The position numbers and the translations under genes were made by a program. Below the pieces are notes generated by a model, which did not search any database, was not told the DNA's origin, and worked only from the letters and a program-made list of their open reading frames with translations. A stretch of 37,155 bases of DNA, from NCBI GenBank assembly GCA_003556605.1, contig PWQX01000089.1, positions 1 to 37,155 of the forward strand. Direction: 5' to 3'. The stretch comes from Spirochaetaceae bacterium. Its GTDB lineage: Bacteria; Spirochaetota; Spirochaetia; DSM-27196; SLAA01. Within the stretch, counting starts at the first letter, position 1. Every line of letters begins with the position of its first letter. Of this stretch, positions 16,292-25,730 are shown one piece after another.

Positions 16292-17653
16292 TTAGTCGGA
16301 TGATTCGGCTTCTGCATGCTCTATCTCCTCCACCATAAGCTCCATGCCTCGCTGGCTCGCGACCCGCACTGCAGCGCCTGCGGCGATAGACGTATCCGAA
16401 GCGCTCCGCGCGTTCCACCATTCGCCCCGGATCTTGATGACACCGCTCGGGTTGAGCTCGTCCATTACGACGCCTTCGTAGCCCTTCATCCCGAGCGACT
16501 CGTGAACGACGGGTTTGTTTCGGCTTCGCAGCACCTTGGTAATCACTAAGATGAAGAATCCCGCAGTTACTGCGGCCATACCCAGTACCGTCACCAAAAA
16601 GGTCTGAAACCACTCTTCCGGCATCATCGGCTCCACCGGCATCAACAACGCCCCCACGATCAACGCCACCACTCCCGCGGCGGTGAGAAACCCGAAGGTC
16701 GGTGTGAATGCCTCTGCTACGAATAGAATGACCGCCACCACAATCAACACGATTCCGAGCGCGTTTACCTCGAACATGCCGAGCCCGAACAACGCCAAGA
16801 TCAGCGCAATCGCGCCGAGCGTCTCCGGTACAATGGTTCCGGGCATATTCAGTCCGAAGAAGATCCCGTACACGCCAAAGAGAAACAAGAGCAGTGCCAC
16901 CTGCGGATTACTGATGATGTCCATGATCCGCTGGCGCAGGGTCATCTCGATTTCTATGAGGTTGGCATCGCGGGTTGCAAGCGTTACCTCCTCGCCGGCG
17001 ATTGTCACGATGCGACCGTGCAACTGCTCCAGCAAAGCGGCAGTGTCATCCGCGATGATCTCTATCACGCCCTTATCCAACGCGGCGTCGGCGCCGAGTG
17101 TCAGGTTTTCGGTGACGAAGCGTTCGGCGACATCGGGGGAGCGCCCGCGAGCCTCAGCAATGTTGGTCATGTGGCCGGCGAGAAACGCAATCGTCTTATC
17201 ATCGGCGGTCTGGCGCTCATCTCCGCCGGGTTGCATCATGACCGGCATTGCCGCCCCCACGGTGGTTCCGGGCGCCATGGCGGCCACGTGACCGGCCATC
17301 AGGATGAAGGTCCCGGCCGACGCGGCGATAGCACCCTGCGGATACACGTAGGTGAGCACCGGTATTGGGGCGTTCAAAAGATCGCGGATGATATCAAGCG
17401 TAGCGTCAACCAGCCCGCCGGGGGTGTCCAGCCGGATCAGCACTGCGTCCAGGTCCTGCTCAACCGCTTCAGCTACGCTTTCGCGCAGGAACTGCCCCGT
17501 ACCCGCGGTGACGGTTCCCTGTACATCCAGCACCGCTATATCTGCGTGCGCGTGGGTTTCTTCAGGCGGAGACTCAGGCCGAACCGCAGTCACAGAGACT
17601 ATCGTAAGCGTTACGAGTGCCAGCCGGAAAAAGCGAGACCTAATCAAAGCCAT
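16292..17653 (-). CDS. NfeD: ClpP-class membrane serine protease with NfeD OB domain
   Basis: 453 aa, the long NfeD form. After an N-terminal signal/anchor (about 9-24), the ClpP-class domain shows RLDTPGGLVDA and the nucleophile Ser112 in ASAGTFI. Lys153 lies 41 residues later, the same spacing as the Ser-Lys dyad of the archaeal PH1510 protease. Four or five membrane helices follow (about 245-370), then a C-terminal OB-fold NfeD domain with GYEGVVMDELNPSGVIKIRGEWWNA (about 395-425). It acts with slipin at the inner membrane, probably in envelope quality control. It is first in the two-gene operon, behind the promoter at 17676-17705. Confidence 0.95.
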   Translation of the reverse strand: MALIRSRFFRLALVTLTIVSVTAVRPESPPEETHAHADIAVLDVQGTVTAGTGQFLRESVAEAVEQDLDAVLIRLDTPGGLVDATLDIIRDLLNAPIPVLTYVYPQGAIAASAGTFILMAGHVAAMAPGTTVGAAMPVMMQPGGDERQTADDKTIAFLAGHMTNIAEARGRSPDVAERFVTENLTLGADAALDKGVIEIIADDTAALLEQLHGRIVTIAGEEVTLATRDANLIEIEMTLRQRIMDIISNPQVALLLFLFGVYGIFFGLNMPGTIVPETLGAIALILALFGLGMFEVNALGIVLIVVAVILFVAEAFTPTFGFLTAAGVVALIVGALLMPVEPMMPEEWFQTFLVTVLGMAAVTAGFFILVITKVLRSRNKPVVHESLGMKGYEGVVMDELNPSGVIKIRGEWWNARSASDTSIAAGAAVRVASQRGMELMVEEIEHAEAESSD

Positions 17654-18017
17654 TTTCTCTATACCTCACATCATAAGTATAGACCCCAATGGTTTCATCC
17701 GGCAAATGCCGAAGCGGCAAATCAGAATCTTCCGTCAGTGATTGACATCGGCACTGAAGCATTACTACAGTTAACAGCACGCGTTGCGCGGCTGAGGTGA
17801 ACTCTATTCCCTGCTCTGGGCGAAGGCTAATTATCCGCTCCTCGGATATGGTCAGCCTGACGCGTTTGATCCGGGAGTAGAGAACTGGGCACTAAGGTGC
17901 TGAGGAGGTGACAGTGAGCAGCGAGCACCTTCTTGGTGGCGTAGTTCCCCAGCACCACGGGTGACCGGCAACAGTGCAGTGCGGGTGCGTATTCACGCGC
18001 TTTTATGAGATGACGCA
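17654..18017. other. Divergent intergenic region between NfeD and CapA-like genes
   Basis: No gene is supported. On the minus strand it carries the NfeD promoter (17676-17705). A short GCCG-AAG-CGGC hairpin lies at about 17708-17718. No clear plus-strand promoter for the CapA-like gene could be picked out. Confidence 0.5.
17676..17705 (-). promoter_or_regulatory. Promoter of the NfeD-slipin operon
   Basis: On the minus strand TTGCCG (17705-17700), an 18-base spacer and TATACT (17681-17676). The start would fall near 17669, about 15 nt before the ATG, with GAGG between. Confidence 0.5.
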
Positions 18018-19160
18018 ATGAAAGACGGTGGACGCATAACACTGGCGCTCGCCGGTGACGTCATGACCGGGCGGGGTGTCGACCAGGTTCTGCCGCACGG
18101 ATCGGACCCGGTTCTCTACGAGCCGTACGTTGACGATGCGCGCGTATACGTACAGCTGGCTGAGCGAACGCACGGCCCTATCGGTGCGCCGGTTGCGTTT
18201 ACCGATATCTGGGGAGACGCCCTCCGGGTGCTTCAGGAGGCCGGCGCAGACGTACGGGTGGTGAACCTTGAAACCGCCGTAACGACCAGCGCCCAACCGT
18301 CTGCGGACAAAGGTATTCATTATCGCATGCATCCCCGAAACACGCGGGTGCTTAGAGCGGCGGGAATTGACTGCAGCATCATGGCGAATAACCACGTCCT
18401 GGACTGGGGGCGCGGAGGACTGACCGAGACGCTTAGGGTGCTGCGCGAAGCCGGCATTGCCACAGTGGGTGCGGGACAGGACCGGCGACAGGCGGAGCGC
18501 GCCGCGGTGTTGGACGCAGGCGGCAGCGGAGGTGTGATAGTAGTCGCCGCCGGTAGCGCAGATAGCGGTATACCCGAGCAATGGGCGGCGACAGCAAATG
18601 AGGCGGGTGTAAACCTTCTGCCGGATCTGTCCGATGCAGGCTTCAGACGTCTCTCGCAGGCGCTGGGCGCCGTGCGAGGCGCGACCGACGTGGCGGTGGT
18701 GTCGCTGCACTGGGGCGGCAATTGGGGGTATCGGATTCCGGAGAGGCATCGTCGTTTCGCCCGCCGGCTGATCGACAAGGCGGGAGTCGACATCGTGTTC
18801 GGCCACTCATCGCATCATCCCAAAGGCGTTGAGCTGTACCGCGGCAAGCTTATCGTCTACGGAGCCGGCGACTTCATCAACGATTACGAAGGAATCGGCG
18901 GACACACAGAATATCGGCCCGACTTAGGCATACTCTATCTTGCCGGTGTTGAGCTCGGGAACAGCAGGCTTGTGCAGCTGGAGATGGTCCCGTTTATCCG
19001 GCGCGGCTTTTGTCTCGAGCACGCCGGTGCGATGGACGCCGCCTGGCTTGCCGCTCGGCTTAACCGGCAGTCTCGGTGCTTTGGGGTCGAAATCGCGCTC
19101 GGCGACGATGGGCGGTTGCGGATCAGGCCAACGCGGACAAGAGCTCAATCACCGCCGTAA
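18018..19160 (+). CDS. CapA/PgsA-family metallophosphatase-like protein
   Basis: 380 aa with no signal peptide. The PGA_cap domain covers most of the length: LALAGDVMTGRGVDQVL near the start, VRVVNLETAVT, IDCSIMANNHVLDWG (the conserved NNH metal motif), VVSLHWGGNWGY and VFGHSSHHPKGVELYRGK with YGAGDFINDY. The family has a calcineurin-like metallophosphoesterase fold and is named after CapA of poly-gamma-glutamate capsule synthesis, though most relatives lack a tested role. No capB or capC genes are present, so capsule synthesis is not implied. The ribosome site is weak. The 3' end overlaps the convergent Cfa gene by 16 bases. Confidence 0.9.
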   Translation: MKDGGRITLALAGDVMTGRGVDQVLPHGSDPVLYEPYVDDARVYVQLAERTHGPIGAPVAFTDIWGDALRVLQEAGADVRVVNLETAVTTSAQPSADKGIHYRMHPRNTRVLRAAGIDCSIMANNHVLDWGRGGLTETLRVLREAGIATVGAGQDRRQAERAAVLDAGGSGGVIVVAAGSADSGIPEQWAATANEAGVNLLPDLSDAGFRRLSQALGAVRGATDVAVVSLHWGGNWGYRIPERHRRFARRLIDKAGVDIVFGHSSHHPKGVELYRGKLIVYGAGDFINDYEGIGGHTEYRPDLGILYLAGVELGNSRLVQLEMVPFIRRGFCLEHAGAMDAAWLAARLNRQSRCFGVEIALGDDGRLRIRPTRTRAQSPP

Positions 19161-20323
19161 TCGGGATCATTTGGGTGACAGACTTTCTGCTGCGGAGCCT
19201 CGGTGTACTGCGCGGTGGCGATCGGTTGGGGACGTGGATTCTTGCCGAGGAGAATCTGCCACAGCTGGATTCGCCTTGTGCGAAATGATGCCGCGCACGC
19301 GTTGAGGAAAAACCGCCACATCCGGTAGAAGCGCTCACCGTAGTGATCGGCGATCTCGGGCCAACGCGCCCGGAAGTTCCGGTCCCACGCCATCAGGGTG
19401 TGGTCATAGTACGGGCCGAAGCTATGCAGATCTTCCGCCAGGAAGTAGGGTTCGGCGGCTCGCGCCAGCTGCGCCAAGGACGGCAGCATTGAGTTTGGAA
19501 AAATGTATTTCTCTATCCAGGGGTCGGTTGACTGAACCGAGCGGTTGCTTCCGATGGTGTGCAAGAGAAACAGACCGCCGGGTTTGAGGCAGCGGTGCGC
19601 TACGTTCATGTAGGTCGGGTAATTCCGGCTTCCCACGTGTTCGACCATACCGACGGATGCCACGCGCTCGAACTGTTCGGTGAGCTCGCGGTAGTCTTTG
19701 AGCTCTATGCGTACCGGCAGCCCGCGGCATCGTTCACGCGCGAGCGACGCTTGCTGTTCCGATACGGTAATCCCGACACCTTCCGCGCCGTAGTGTTCGG
19801 CTGCAAACTCCAGCAGGCTGCCCCATCCGCATCCAATGTCGAGTAGCCGCATTCCGGGAGCGAGCTCGAGCTTTCGGCAGATCAGATCGAGCTTCGCCTC
19901 CTGCGCCTCGGCGAGCGTGGATGCCTCGGCCCAGTACCCGCAGCTGTAAACCATCCGGGGGTCAAGCATACGTTCGAACAGGTCGTTGCCGAGGTCATAA
20001 TGTCGCTTCCCGATCTCGAAGGCACGGCGCGGCGCCTGCGGATTAAAGATACGCCACCACAGCGCCAACAGCACCGCTTGGGGCGAGCGTTTGGCGCGCT
20101 CCTCGAGCCGAGCCTCGAACAAGCGCTGACAGAATTGGTCCGGTCGCTCAGCATCCCAGATACCGTCCATGTACGATTCACCCAAATAGAGCGAGCCCCC
20201 GGCGAGCACTCGTCGGTAGAAGCGCCGATCGTGTACCCGGATATCCCAGGGATTTTCACCGTTGATTTGAATGCCGGCTACTGAGAGGAGCTCGCGTACC
20301 GTCTGTTCCGCTTTCTCACTCAT
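19145..20323 (-). CDS. cfa: Cyclopropane-fatty-acyl-phospholipid synthase
   Basis: 392 aa, close to E. coli Cfa. An N-terminal part (1-110) with GSLYLGESYMDGIWD is typical of the family, then HYDLGNDLFERMLDPRMVYSCGYW, the SAM site LLDIGCGWGSLLEFAAEHYG (about 160-179), VGITVSEQQ, SVGMVEHVGSRNYPTYM and the C-terminal FGPYYDHTLMAWDRNF. It transfers a methylene from SAM to cis double bonds of membrane phospholipid chains, hardening membranes against acid and stationary-phase stress. The ATG has AAAGGG at modest spacing. It is divergent from the oxidoreductase operon; a TATAAA box upstream on the minus strand has only a poorly spaced TTGCCG. Confidence 0.95.
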   Translation of the reverse strand: MSEKAEQTVRELLSVAGIQINGENPWDIRVHDRRFYRRVLAGGSLYLGESYMDGIWDAERPDQFCQRLFEARLEERAKRSPQAVLLALWWRIFNPQAPRRAFEIGKRHYDLGNDLFERMLDPRMVYSCGYWAEASTLAEAQEAKLDLICRKLELAPGMRLLDIGCGWGSLLEFAAEHYGAEGVGITVSEQQASLARERCRGLPVRIELKDYRELTEQFERVASVGMVEHVGSRNYPTYMNVAHRCLKPGGLFLLHTIGSNRSVQSTDPWIEKYIFPNSMLPSLAQLARAAEPYFLAEDLHSFGPYYDHTLMAWDRNFRARWPEIADHYGERFYRMWRFFLNACAASFRTRRIQLWQILLGKNPRPQPIATAQYTEAPQQKVCHPNDPDYGGD

Positions 20324-20521
20324 GGCAGTTGCCCTTTCTTTGTAGAGGGTAGTTAAGACTTTGCCGGTGTATTTGTTGTTTATAGTGTACTACCGGGTGT
20401 TGCCGGCAAGCAAGGCTGCGGACGGGCGGAGTCCGCGAGTCGGTTGTGAGAACCTTTCCGGCGGGCTCACAAGCCGGGGGGAACCTCGTGCCGCAGCGGC
20501 GATAACGCGATTGGAAATAAT

Positions 20522-20552
20522 ACTTGTAATTGCAATTGATGGGTTATATATT
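20522..20552 (+). promoter_or_regulatory. Operator-promoter site 1 (TTG-N6-CAA) before the oxidoreductase operon
   Basis: TTGTAATTGCAA (20524-20535) is a near-perfect inverted repeat. Its first six bases also form a -35 box, TTGTAA, 17 bases before TATATT (20547-20552). The start would be near 20559, leaving a leader of about 48 nt with an SD site. It is the same layout as at 26492 and 32105. Confidence 0.65.
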
Positions 20553-20606
20553 CCGTGTAGTGAGACCGCTCATGTGAAAACCGCAATTACGAAGGGGATT
20601 CCGCAC

Positions 20607-22064
20607 ATGTACACACATGATATCGTTGTTATCGGAGGAGGAGCAGGGGGGCTTAGCGTGGCTTCAGGGTGCGCTCAGCTGGGTCTGAAGACAGCTCTCG
20701 TGGAGCGCGAGCACATGGGGGGCGACTGCCTGCACTTCGGCTGTGTGCCGAGTAAATCGCTGATTCACGTTGCAAGCGAGTTTGCGGCCGCGCGTCGTCT
20801 CTCCGGTTATACGCGCGGTGACTTTACAGTTCCGCCGCCGGACATGCAGGCGATAAACAAGCAGATTGCAGCGGTGATATCCGCGATCGCCTACCACGAC
20901 TCACCCGTGCGCTTCCGTTCGCTCGGTGTGGACGTGTATCTGTCGGCGGCGCAGTTTCGAAACGAGCACGAGGTGGAGACTGGCGGGACGGTGTTGTCTG
21001 CGAAACGCATCGTTGTTGCTACCGGCAGCCGTGCGGCCGTGCCTTCGATCTCGGGATTAGCCGAAGCGGGCTATTTGACGAATCGCGATGTTTTTAGTTT
21101 GCCGCAGCTCCCGAGCTCACTTGCGATCATGGGCGCAGGTCCTATAGGTGTGGAGCTTGGACAGGCGTTTCGACGGCTTGGGGTAGAGGTCACCATCATC
21201 GATAAGGCGGCGCGAATCCTGCCTCGGGATGACGCGGAGGTTGCACGCTTCGTTGCTAAGAAACTCGAGGCCGAGGGCATACAGATCGTGACTGAGGCCG
21301 CGGTCGAAGGTGTCTCGCAAAGCGCCGATGCTAAGGTACTGACCTTACGAAAGGGAAACAAGCGTGATACCGTAGAAGCCTCGGAGATTCTTGTTGCCGC
21401 CGGACGGCGCGCAAACACCGACGAGCTGAATCTTGAGCGCGCGAGTGTTGAGATCGGCCCGCGCGGTGTCATACCGGTTAACGATAAGCTACAGAGTAAC
21501 GTAGCCCACATCTCGGTGATCGGTGATGCCAACGGGAATTACCCGTTTACGCACGTCGCCGGGGCTGAGGCTGCACTCTTAGTTCGCAGACTTGCGCTGC
21601 ACGCCGGGGGCCGCATCAATTACCGAACCGTTCCTTGGGTCAGTTACACCGATCCGGAGCTTGCCAATGTTGGGCATAGTGAGACTTCTGCGGCGGCAGC
21701 CGAAATATCTGCTCGTGTCGTGCGCCAGAGTTTTGCAGGAGTCGACCGCGCGCACGCTGAAACGGCAACCGACGGTATACTGAAGATCGTACTCGATAAG
21801 CGCGACAAGGTAATTGGGGTGCAGATCGCCGCTCGTGGAGCCGGGGAGCTGCTGGGGCCGGCGCTGTTCGCGGTTCGCCATCGATGGAAGCTTGCGAAAT
21901 TTCGTGACGCGCTCACGCCCTATCCTACGATGAGTGAGGTCTACGGCAGGGCAGTCTCGAGCGAGCTCGCCGCTAAGCTGTTTAATCCAACGGTTCGCAA
22001 GATTTTACGTGGGCTGTTTCGCTATCGTGGCCTGGGGCCACAGCCCTCAACGGAGGTCGCGTGA
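20607..22064 (+). CDS. FAD-dependent pyridine nucleotide-disulfide oxidoreductase (MerA/Lpd-like)
   Basis: 485 aa from ATG 20607, with GAAGGGG 9 bases upstream; the longer upstream frame is not family-like. FAD motif GGGAGGLSVASG (10-21), redox-active disulfide Cys41 and Cys46 in GGDCLHFGCVPSK, NAD(P) motif MGAGPIGVELGQAF (about 175-188), and VIGDANG for FAD. The C-terminal dimer domain has YPTMSEV: the active-site His of lipoamide dehydrogenase is Tyr here, as in mercuric reductases. There is no HMA domain and no C-terminal vicinal cysteine pair, so mercury reduction is unlikely. It is translationally coupled to the TVP38 gene (TGATG), a common pairing. Physiological substrate unknown. Confidence 0.9.
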   Translation: MYTHDIVVIGGGAGGLSVASGCAQLGLKTALVEREHMGGDCLHFGCVPSKSLIHVASEFAAARRLSGYTRGDFTVPPPDMQAINKQIAAVISAIAYHDSPVRFRSLGVDVYLSAAQFRNEHEVETGGTVLSAKRIVVATGSRAAVPSISGLAEAGYLTNRDVFSLPQLPSSLAIMGAGPIGVELGQAFRRLGVEVTIIDKAARILPRDDAEVARFVAKKLEAEGIQIVTEAAVEGVSQSADAKVLTLRKGNKRDTVEASEILVAAGRRANTDELNLERASVEIGPRGVIPVNDKLQSNVAHISVIGDANGNYPFTHVAGAEAALLVRRLALHAGGRINYRTVPWVSYTDPELANVGHSETSAAAAEISARVVRQSFAGVDRAHAETATDGILKIVLDKRDKVIGVQIAARGAGELLGPALFAVRHRWKLAKFRDALTPYPTMSEVYGRAVSSELAAKLFNPTVRKILRGLFRYRGLGPQPSTEVA

Positions 22065-22768
22065 TGGTAAGTCGGTCAAAAAATACAAGGGCAGTGGCTG
22101 CGGGTCTCGCAATTGTGGCGTTGTTTGTGGCAGGCTATCTGCTTGATGCACCGCGATATTTGCAGCAAGCGCTTACATGGGTCGATGGGCTGGGGATCTG
22201 GGCTCCGGTGGTGTTTGTCGCGATGTATATTGTCGTCTGTGTGCTCGTTATACCGGGGTCAATTCTCACGCTCGGTGCGGGCGCGGTTTTCGGCGTTCTC
22301 AGGGGTACGCTGTTCACGGCGGTTGGGGCTACCCTCGGCGCCACGGTTGCTTTCTTGCTGGGCCGTACCTTGCTGCGTGACTGGGTAAAGCAGAAGGTTG
22401 AGGCAAGCCCCAAACTCTCCGCTGTCGACGACGCGGTGGAGCGCGAAGGCGGCAAGCTTGTCTTTCTGTTGCGTCTCTCACCGCTTGTTCCCTTCAGTCT
22501 ATCCAACTACGTGTACGGTTTGACCAAAATAAAGACCCGACATTACACGCTCGCCAGTTTCTTCGGAATGTTCCCGGGGATTCTGCTGTATGCCTATATC
22601 GGGTCGCTGGTTCGCAGATTCGCCGAGCTCGGCGCAGGCGGCCGAGTCACGTCTCCGGCGGAGTGGGGCTTGTACATCGTTGGGTTGATCGCGACCGTTG
22701 TTGCCACCACTATGGTCACCATCGTTGCCCGTCGGGCCTTGCGGGAGAAGAGAGTCGCGGAACCGTAA
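22064..22768 (+). CDS. TVP38/TMEM64-family (DedA-like) membrane protein
   Basis: 234 aa from ATG 22064, which overlaps the preceding TGA by one base and has GGAGG 7 bases upstream; a GTG at 22061 is possible. Five or so hydrophobic segments. Family motifs: VVCVLVIPGSILTLGAGAVFG, GTLFTAVGATLGATVAFLLGR, FLLRLSPLVPFSLSNYVYGLT and FFGMFPGILLYAYIG. DedA/TVP38 proteins are membrane proteins tied to lipid scrambling or carrier-lipid flipping and to proton-motive-force homeostasis; this member's role is not known. The pair with a disulfide oxidoreductase is recurrent in bacteria. Confidence 0.9.
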   Translation: MVSRSKNTRAVAAGLAIVALFVAGYLLDAPRYLQQALTWVDGLGIWAPVVFVAMYIVVCVLVIPGSILTLGAGAVFGVLRGTLFTAVGATLGATVAFLLGRTLLRDWVKQKVEASPKLSAVDDAVEREGGKLVFLLRLSPLVPFSLSNYVYGLTKIKTRHYTLASFFGMFPGILLYAYIGSLVRRFAELGAGGRVTSPAEWGLYIVGLIATVVATTMVTIVARRALREKRVAEP

Positions 22769-22792
22769 GCCTGCGCGCTGCCGGAACAGTCC

Positions 22793-24658
22793 TTACCCGA
22801 GTGTTCTATTGAGATTGTACGCGGCGCTGATTAGGGCGAGATGGGTGAAGGCTTGCGGAAAGTTACCGAGTGCTTCACCGGTTGGACCGGTCTCCTCGGC
22901 GTATAGGCCGAGATGATTCGCGTAGCCGGTCATCTTCTCGAACACCAGCCGAGCCTGCTCGAGCGTTCGCTCGTCGGTGCGACCTGCACGTGTCAACGCC
23001 TCTACGAGCCAGAAGCTGCAGATGTTGAACGTTCCCTCTTCGCCCGACAGCCCGTCGTCAGTTTTCGAAATGTCGTAACGGTAGACAAGGCTGTTGGAGA
23101 CTAATCCGCCGTTCTCAGGTGTCTTTAGCGTCTCCTCAAGTGTCGATAGCATTCTGCGGTCGGTTGGTGAGACGTAAAACACCAGCGGCATCATGAGATT
23201 AGAGGCGTCGAGCGCGGTGCTGCCGTAGGATTGCACAAAGGCGCCACGCTCGTGGCTGTACCCATTCTGCATTATGTCTTCGTAGATCTCGTCGCGCACC
23301 GCGAGCCAGCGTTGGCGGTCTGCGGGAAATGAACGCTTGTCGGCAAGGCGAATACCGCGGTCAACGGCAACCCAACACATGAGCTTGGAGTACGTGAAAT
23401 GCTGTCTGCCGCCGCGCACTTCCCAGATACCTTCGTCGGTTTCCCGCCAGTGAGCACACACATAGTCAACGAGCTTGCGGAGCTGTACCCAGAAGTCGTA
23501 CGAAATGGGCTCACCGTGCTTGTTATACAAGTACACTGAATCAAGTAGCTCACCGTAGATATCGAGTTGTAGTTGATCATGTGCGGCGTTGCCCACGCGC
23601 ACCGGCGTAGAACCTCGATATCCTTTGAGATGATCGAGAACTTGCTCCTTGAGCTCGTGGCGACCGTCGAGCGCGTACATAACCTGCAGTGAGCCATCTT
23701 CGTTCAGCTCATGGGTGCGCTGTTCAATCCAGCGCATGAAGCGCTGCGCCTCCCGTGAGAAACCCACCCGCATCAGCCCGTACACCGTGAACGCGGCGTC
23801 CCTGATCCAGGTGTAACGATAGTCCCAATTGCGTTCGCCGGCGATCGCTTCCGGCAGGGCGGCAGTCGGGGCGGCGACGATGGCGCCGGTAGGTGCAAAA
23901 GTAAGCAGCTTCAGGGTAAGTGCCGAGCGATGCACCATCTCGCGCCAGCGACCTTGATATGTGCAGTGTGATAGCCAGCGGCGCCAGTACACAACAGTTT
24001 CGTGAAAGAGACGATCGGCTTCTTCAAGCCCTGTTGAGTCTGTTCGGTGTTCGGCCGAAGCGATTGGCTCAAGCACGAACGTGACTGCTTCACCTTCACG
24101 CAGCGTACACTCGGCGACAGCGGCTAGACCGCTGCCTTCGAGGCGAGTGCCTGCAGACAGCTGTAGCCCCGGTAACTCACTGCGTTCGGGCACGAACTGC
24201 ACAATGTTCTCTTTGAGTTGTAGGTGATGGGAAGCTCTCCCAAAATCGAACGCCGGCCGGCACTCGGCTCGCCAGCGGAGTTCTCCCCGCACGCTGCGAA
24301 CGGTTCGCACCAACCGATTGGGCTCTCGTCCGGTTTCCAGCTCCGCGGGACTACGCTGGTCGAAGCTCTGCGAGACCGGCATGAAGTCGGTTATCTCAGC
24401 GACGCCCTGTTTGCACAGAAAGCGCGTGATGAGCACGTTCGTCTCGGGCCAGTAATGCTGTTTTCTCGTGGCCGCAGGCGAATCGGCAGGGTAGATTCGA
24501 AACGACCCGCCGCGTTCGTCGTCGAGGATCGCCGCGAAAATACTCGGCGAGTCGAAATGCGGGAAACACATCCAGTCGATTGAGCCGTTGGTGCCCACGA
24601 GCGCGGCTGTGCGCATGTTACCGACAATGCCGTAGTCTTCTATGGGTTGATATGCCAT
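22793..24658 (-). CDS. Glycoside hydrolase family 15 protein (glucoamylase/trehalase-like)
   Basis: 621 aa, full length for bacterial GH15 without signal peptide. It opens with the usual [17 protein letters not shown] and [17 protein letters not shown], has an N-terminal beta domain up to about 230, then the (alpha/alpha)6 barrel: [44 protein letters not shown] (likely catalytic acid Glu) and [17 protein letters not shown] (likely catalytic base Glu). Bacterial members hydrolyse maltodextrins, trehalose or related alpha-glucosides in the cytoplasm; which one cannot be told. It starts 3 bases after the SDR stop, so the two are one operon under the promoter at 25757-25785. Confidence 0.92.
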   Translation of the reverse strand: MAYQPIEDYGIVGNMRTAALVGTNGSIDWMCFPHFDSPSIFAAILDDERGGSFRIYPADSPAATRKQHYWPETNVLITRFLCKQGVAEITDFMPVSQSFDQRSPAELETGREPNRLVRTVRSVRGELRWRAECRPAFDFGRASHHLQLKENIVQFVPERSELPGLQLSAGTRLEGSGLAAVAECTLREGEAVTFVLEPIASAEHRTDSTGLEEADRLFHETVVYWRRWLSHCTYQGRWREMVHRSALTLKLLTFAPTGAIVAAPTAALPEAIAGERNWDYRYTWIRDAAFTVYGLMRVGFSREAQRFMRWIEQRTHELNEDGSLQVMYALDGRHELKEQVLDHLKGYRGSTPVRVGNAAHDQLQLDIYGELLDSVYLYNKHGEPISYDFWVQLRKLVDYVCAHWRETDEGIWEVRGGRQHFTYSKLMCWVAVDRGIRLADKRSFPADRQRWLAVRDEIYEDIMQNGYSHERGAFVQSYGSTALDASNLMMPLVFYVSPTDRRMLSTLEETLKTPENGGLVSNSLVYRYDISKTDDGLSGEEGTFNICSFWLVEALTRAGRTDERTLEQARLVFEKMTGYANHLGLYAEETGPTGEALGNFPQAFTHLALISAAYNLNRTLG

Positions 24659-24661
24659 GCG

Positions 24662-25519
24662 TCAGCCTCCCTCAGCGAAGCCGGGATAGAGCATCATTCC
24701 GCCGTCCACGTAGAGCGTGATTCCGGTGATGTAGTCTGCGAAGTCGGATGCGAGCCACACCACTACCGGCCCGATATCCTGCGGTTCGCCGATTCGGCCC
24801 ATCGGGACGAGCTTCATTAAGGCTTGGTATTCCGACTCGGTCTGCCATGCGGCCGCATTAATCTTGGTGCGGATTGCACCGGGGCTGACCGCGAGTACGC
24901 GAATCCCGTGGGGTGCCAACTCTTGGGCGATGCTCCTGGTGAACATCTGTACGCCGCCTTTGCTCGATGCGTAATTCACATGCCCTGCCCACGGGATCGC
25001 ATCGTGTACCGAACTCATGTTGATGATCTTTCCTGCCGAACAAGATACTTCTGAGACAACACCGCGGCGCTTAAACTCGCGAACAACGGCGCGAGCACAG
25101 AGAAACTGCCCGGTCAGGTTCACGCGCAGCGCGCGGTTCCACTGCTCGAGCGTCATGTCGTCGAACGGTGCATCGGCCTGTAGACCGGCATTGTTCACCA
25201 AGATGTCCAGCGTACCGAAACGCTCGACAGCGGTCGCGGCCATCCGGTCGACTTCGGTTTCGTCGCCAACATCGGCTTGGATTGCGATCGCATCCCGGCC
25301 AAGCTCTTTGATCTCGGTGACAAGTGCCTGGGCCGCCTCCACGTCGCCGAGGTAGTTCACCGCTACATCGGCACCGGCTTCCGCGAGTGCACGGACGCAT
25401 GCGGCGCCAATGCCGCTGTTTCCTCCGGTAACCAGTGCCTTCTGTCCTACAAGAATCGGCGGCAGCTTCTTGGAGTTCGCGTTGCTCCGGTAATCGTCTG
25501 TCACAGTCATCTTCGCCAC
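24662..25519 (-). CDS. Short-chain dehydrogenase/reductase (glucose 1-dehydrogenase-like)
   Basis: 285 aa from GTG 25519, chosen because AAGGGG lies 7 bases upstream; the longer frame adds 22 residues that do not resemble the family. Classical SDR motifs: TGGNSGIG (31-38), NNAG (109-112), catalytic Ser170, Tyr183 and Lys187 (NYASSKGG), and the PGAIRT turn. The sequence SRxxGEPQDIGPVVVWLAS and the end GITLYVDGGMML are typical of tetrameric glucose 1-dehydrogenase-like SDRs. Next to a GH15 enzyme that can release glucose, glucose oxidation is a reasonable guess only. It is between a small ORF (28 bases upstream) and the GH15 gene. Confidence 0.92.
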   Translation of the reverse strand: MAKMTVTDDYRSNANSKKLPPILVGQKALVTGGNSGIGAACVRALAEAGADVAVNYLGDVEAAQALVTEIKELGRDAIAIQADVGDETEVDRMAATAVERFGTLDILVNNAGLQADAPFDDMTLEQWNRALRVNLTGQFLCARAVVREFKRRGVVSEVSCSAGKIINMSSVHDAIPWAGHVNYASSKGGVQMFTRSIAQELAPHGIRVLAVSPGAIRTKINAAAWQTESEYQALMKLVPMGRIGEPQDIGPVVVWLASDFADYITGITLYVDGGMMLYPGFAEGG

Positions 25520-25547
25520 AGTTATCCCCTTTGTGAATCGGTGTTCG

Positions 25548-25730
25548 CTAATCTCCGGAATCCGGCGCGCACCGGACCTCATCAAAGATTAGCCGTATAG
25601 CATCACGGCCCTCCTTGGCCCGGTCAGCGAGCTCAACCGCGTTGGCAGTTTGCCCCATGTCGGCGTGGATCTCGGTGTCCGTTGGCACTCCTACCGCTAT
25701 CGTTGCCGTATGAGGTTCTCCTGCGATCAT
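25548..25730 (-). CDS. Possible small protein at the head of the SDR-GH15 operon
   Basis: 60 aa, ATG 25730. Predicted to be soluble and acidic, with a helical second half, TANAVELADRAKEGRDAI. Family unknown. In its favour: it begins about 20 nt after the start predicted from the promoter at 25757-25785, and it ends 28 bases before the SDR gene in the same direction. Against it: no clear ribosome site (only a weak GACTGGG) and short length. If untranslated, this stretch is a ~230-nt leader. Confidence 0.35.
   Translation of the reverse strand: MIAGEPHTATIAVGVPTDTEIHADMGQTANAVELADRAKEGRDAIRLIFDEVRCAPDSGD

Noticed and set aside
18003-18806. 267-codon minus-strand frame opposite the CapA-like gene
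   Set aside because: No family features; the CapA motifs (GDVMTG, NNH, GHSSHH) fix the coding strand as plus.
20401-20410. TTGCCGGCAA palindrome upstream of cfa as a sixth operator copy
   Set aside because: The centre is 4 bases and GC-rich, so spacing and composition differ from the other sites.
23523-23535. CTTGTTATACAAG palindrome resembling the TTG-N6-CAA operator
   Set aside because: It lies within the GH15 coding sequence and has a 5-base centre, unlike the five intergenic sites.
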